Origin: Roseburia sp.
GTDB lineage: Bacteria > Bacillota > Clostridia > Lachnospirales > Lachnospiraceae
DNA length: 35,453 nucleotides
Assembly (NCBI GenBank): GCA_030844625.1
Contig: JAUUNJ010000001.1
Span: 1 to 35,453 of the forward strand
Reading direction: 5' to 3'
Below, piece after piece: positions 34,049 through 35,453 of this stretch. The notes beneath the pieces are model-generated. The model saw only the letters and a list, made by a program, of their open reading frames with translations, was not told the DNA's origin and searched no databases. The number at the start of each line of letters is the position of its first letter. Positions within the stretch are counted from its first letter, which is position 1. Both the position numbers and the translations under genes were made by a program.

Positions 34049-34065
34049 GTTATACTAACTATAAC
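34049..34065. promoter_or_regulatory. Inverted repeat upstream of surface protein gene, possible operator
   Basis: GTTATA-CTAAC-TATAAC is a perfect inverted repeat with a 5-base centre, and a third GTTATA half-site lies at 34087-34092. It is 84 bases upstream of the surface protein ATG, in the expected promoter region; no convincing -35 was found. Confidence 0.35.
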
Positions 34066-34094
34066 ATTCAGGGCGTTACATAAAGTGTTATAAA

Positions 34095-34147
34095 AAGAAC
34101 TAATTTTTGAAAAATCAGAGGTTTTATAGTAGTTCTTCTAATAAACG
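34095..34147 (-). terminator. Probable terminator of the Rpn-family gene
   Basis: AAGAACTA (34095-34102) pairs with TAGTTCTT (34140-34147); an AT-only inner hairpin sits in the loop. On the minus strand the outer stem is followed by TTTTATAAC. It is 17 bases after the stop codon at 34164. AT-rich, so only moderately convincing. Confidence 0.5.
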
Positions 34148-34163
34148 ACGCAGCATTTATAAT

Positions 34164-35156
34164 TTAGCAACGCTGCTCGGTCTCTTTTGTGTAAGTTGCA
34201 AGATATTCCTGGGCTTGCTGCGGAGTTATTGCAAGTTTTTTCTGTAAACGTTCTAAAATGGTTTTCTCTGAAAGACCAAATTCATATCCTGCCGCAATGA
34301 TTTCTTCCGCTCTTCCTTCCGCTCTTCCTGCCTGTTCTCCCTCTTTCCATGTCTCTTCAAATACGGTAAACATTTCATTTTCTCCTTTCCGCTCCAATAA
34401 TTGATAATCCAGTTTACTGTTCATTACACTTGTCACTGTCCTGATCACAGTTGTATCGACATGATTCTTTTTAACATAATGAATCGCCTGCTCTTTTCTT
34501 TTTCCAGGTGTCTCCCTTTTATTGATCAACATTCCCACTAAATTGAACAAGTCTCTGTTGTTGACATTATGTAACTTTAAATTATTATTTCCAGCCTCGA
34601 TCAATATCATTTTATAATCATTTACATAACGACTGAATTGCTTGGGAATATCTAACATCCCATGTAATGATACTGCGCCATCCCACGGTCGTTCACCATA
34701 ATAAATAACAGCCGTGATCACTGGTATAAATTTGTCTGTTTTTCTCATTTTAGACAAAAATTCATCCGAAGATAATCCCTTGCCATTCTTATACTTTACT
34801 GCATTATTATCATACTGCTTTTTGTATGCTCCATAGTCATAACCCATTATTCTCATAGGCATTGCGTAATGAATATGTTCCTGACTCTCCATCCCAAGCA
34901 TCACAAAATTGATCCCATATCTGGTAGATTTCTTGCAAATTGCAATATTATCCCGTGAAGCTTTCAGTGTTTCTGCATAATTTTTATGCTCCAATATAGA
35001 AGATTCATCTGTATCTAAATCTTCTAATTCTTCCGGTCTGATAACCGTTTTTCCATCAAACAGAACCGCATTAAAAAAATCTGAAAACCGTTCCTTGTTT
35101 TCCCAATACTTTTTTAATACTACATCTGGTTTGTTATTTCTTTTTTCTTCTAACAA
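34164..35156 (-). CDS. Rpn-family recombination-promoting nuclease / putative transposase (330 aa)
   Basis: PD-(D/E)XK family protein common in multiple copies in Lachnospiraceae. N-terminal RFSDFFNAVLFDGKTVIRPEELEDLDTDES (23-52) is the family start; the nuclease core continues with YGINFVMLGMESQEHIHYAMPMRIM and FIPVITAVIYYGERPWDG. The C-terminal part carries a Glu/Gly/Arg repeat (GEQAGRAEGRAEE) seen in many relatives. E. coli Rpn proteins increase RecA-independent recombination; a phage-defence role has also been suggested for the family. The start is TTG 35156 with AGAAGGAG 8 bases upstream; no in-frame ATG fits better. It is isolated, with a probable terminator after it. No inverted repeats of an insertion sequence were seen around it. 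Confidence 0.83.
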   Translation of the reverse strand: MLEEKRNNKPDVVLKKYWENKERFSDFFNAVLFDGKTVIRPEELEDLDTDESSILEHKNYAETLKASRDNIAICKKSTRYGINFVMLGMESQEHIHYAMPMRIMGYDYGAYKKQYDNNAVKYKNGKGLSSDEFLSKMRKTDKFIPVITAVIYYGERPWDGAVSLHGMLDIPKQFSRYVNDYKMILIEAGNNNLKLHNVNNRDLFNLVGMLINKRETPGKRKEQAIHYVKKNHVDTTVIRTVTSVMNSKLDYQLLERKGENEMFTVFEETWKEGEQAGRAEGRAEEIIAAGYEFGLSEKTILERLQKKLAITPQQAQEYLATYTKETEQRC

Positions 35157-35368
35157 TAATATTCTCCTTCTATTATACTATGTACTGCATTTTTCTTTCA
35201 ATAATAAACTCATGTTCACTTACCATTTGCTATATAGTTGTGGATATTGGGAATCCATGCCGATCCAGCATATATGATTTCACTCATTTGATAAAAAAAG
35301 ATTTTTGCTTTACGCATTTTTAGAGTAACGGATTGCTTATATTCTGTCAAGGGATTTAAAAAAATTAA

Positions 35369-35399
35369 GCCAGAGGAATTTTCATGTTTTTCCTCTGGC
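35369..35399 (-). terminator. Terminator of a minus-strand gene beyond the right edge
   Basis: GCCAGAGGAA (35369-35378) pairs perfectly with TTCCTCTGGC (35390-35399) around an 11-base loop; on the minus strand it is followed by TTAATTTTTTT. The region 35157-35453 otherwise holds no gene that I can support. Confidence 0.8.
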
Positions 35400-35453
35400 C
35401 GGGAGTTTGACAGTTGAATATCAAGAAAAGTACTTGCAGGTCTTATAAAACCT

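Noticed and set aside
34164..35156. Treating the Rpn-family gene as an insertion sequence
   Set aside because: No terminal inverted repeats or target-site duplication visible; it is a stand-alone nuclease-family gene.
35172..35201. TTGAAA-N18-TATAAT upstream of the Rpn-family gene (minus strand)
   Set aside because: The start of transcription would fall inside the AGAAGGAG ribosome-binding site, leaving no leader; probably chance in AT-rich DNA.
1..35453. CRISPR arrays, tRNA or rRNA genes
   Set aside because: No regularly spaced repeats and no tRNA/rRNA-like sequence was noticed on either strand; only the 39-bp coding repeats recur.

Overview
The window is low-GC Firmicutes DNA, most likely a motile gut Clostridia of the Lachnospiraceae (Roseburia / Agathobacter type). 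This rests on the short flagellin, the fliC-fliS-fliD-flaG neighbourhood, AGGAGG ribosome-binding sites, TAAA-N15-nCCGATAT flagellar promoters and the WWW-type surface-protein tail. I cannot name the species.

Layout. (1) Positions 1-6.3 kb hold two tandem, nearly identical licD-type genes (the first cut by the window edge), a plus-strand gene of the TagB/TagF glycerophosphotransferase type, and two minus-strand genes that each fuse a kinase-like domain to a methyltransferase. (2) 6.3-16.3 kb is a long minus-strand operon led by a flagellin lysine methylase (fliB) behind a near-consensus sigma-D promoter. It continues with pseB, pseF, pseI, a formyltransferase, pseG, an internally deleted second pseF, a 330-bp non-coding scar, a second formyltransferase, pseC, a small TPR protein and an alkaline-phosphatase-superfamily protein. 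(3) 16.4-23.5 kb carries two paralogous CgeB-type glycosyltransferases, one on each strand. Between them lie a glycosyltransferase-Maf fusion and a glycosyltransferase-methyltransferase fusion; a small unknown gene follows the flagellin terminator. (4) 23.5-28.8 kb is the filament module: fliC with sigma-D promoter and a CsrA-like leader hairpin, a FlgN/FliT-like chaperone, fliS, an unusually long fliD, and flaG with its own sigma-D-like promoter. (5) 28.9-35.5 kb holds a histidine phosphatase, a PilZ protein, a lipoprotein, a large repeat-bearing surface protein, an Rpn-family nuclease and the terminator of a gene beyond the right edge.

Together this is a flagellin glycosylation island. PseB/C/G/I/F would make a CMP-pseudaminic-acid-type sugar. 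No PseH acetyltransferase is visible but two formyltransferases are, so an N-formylated nonulosonate is the simplest prediction. The Maf protein would load the sugar onto flagellin and the CgeB/GT2 enzymes would extend it. The most novel part is the outer module (kinase-methyltransferase fusions, AlkP-superfamily protein, LicD pair, TagB-like transferase), which points to phosphorylated and methylated decoration or capping of the flagellar glycan. The island is on average more AT-rich than the flanking genes and internally mosaic, as expected for an antigenically variable locus.
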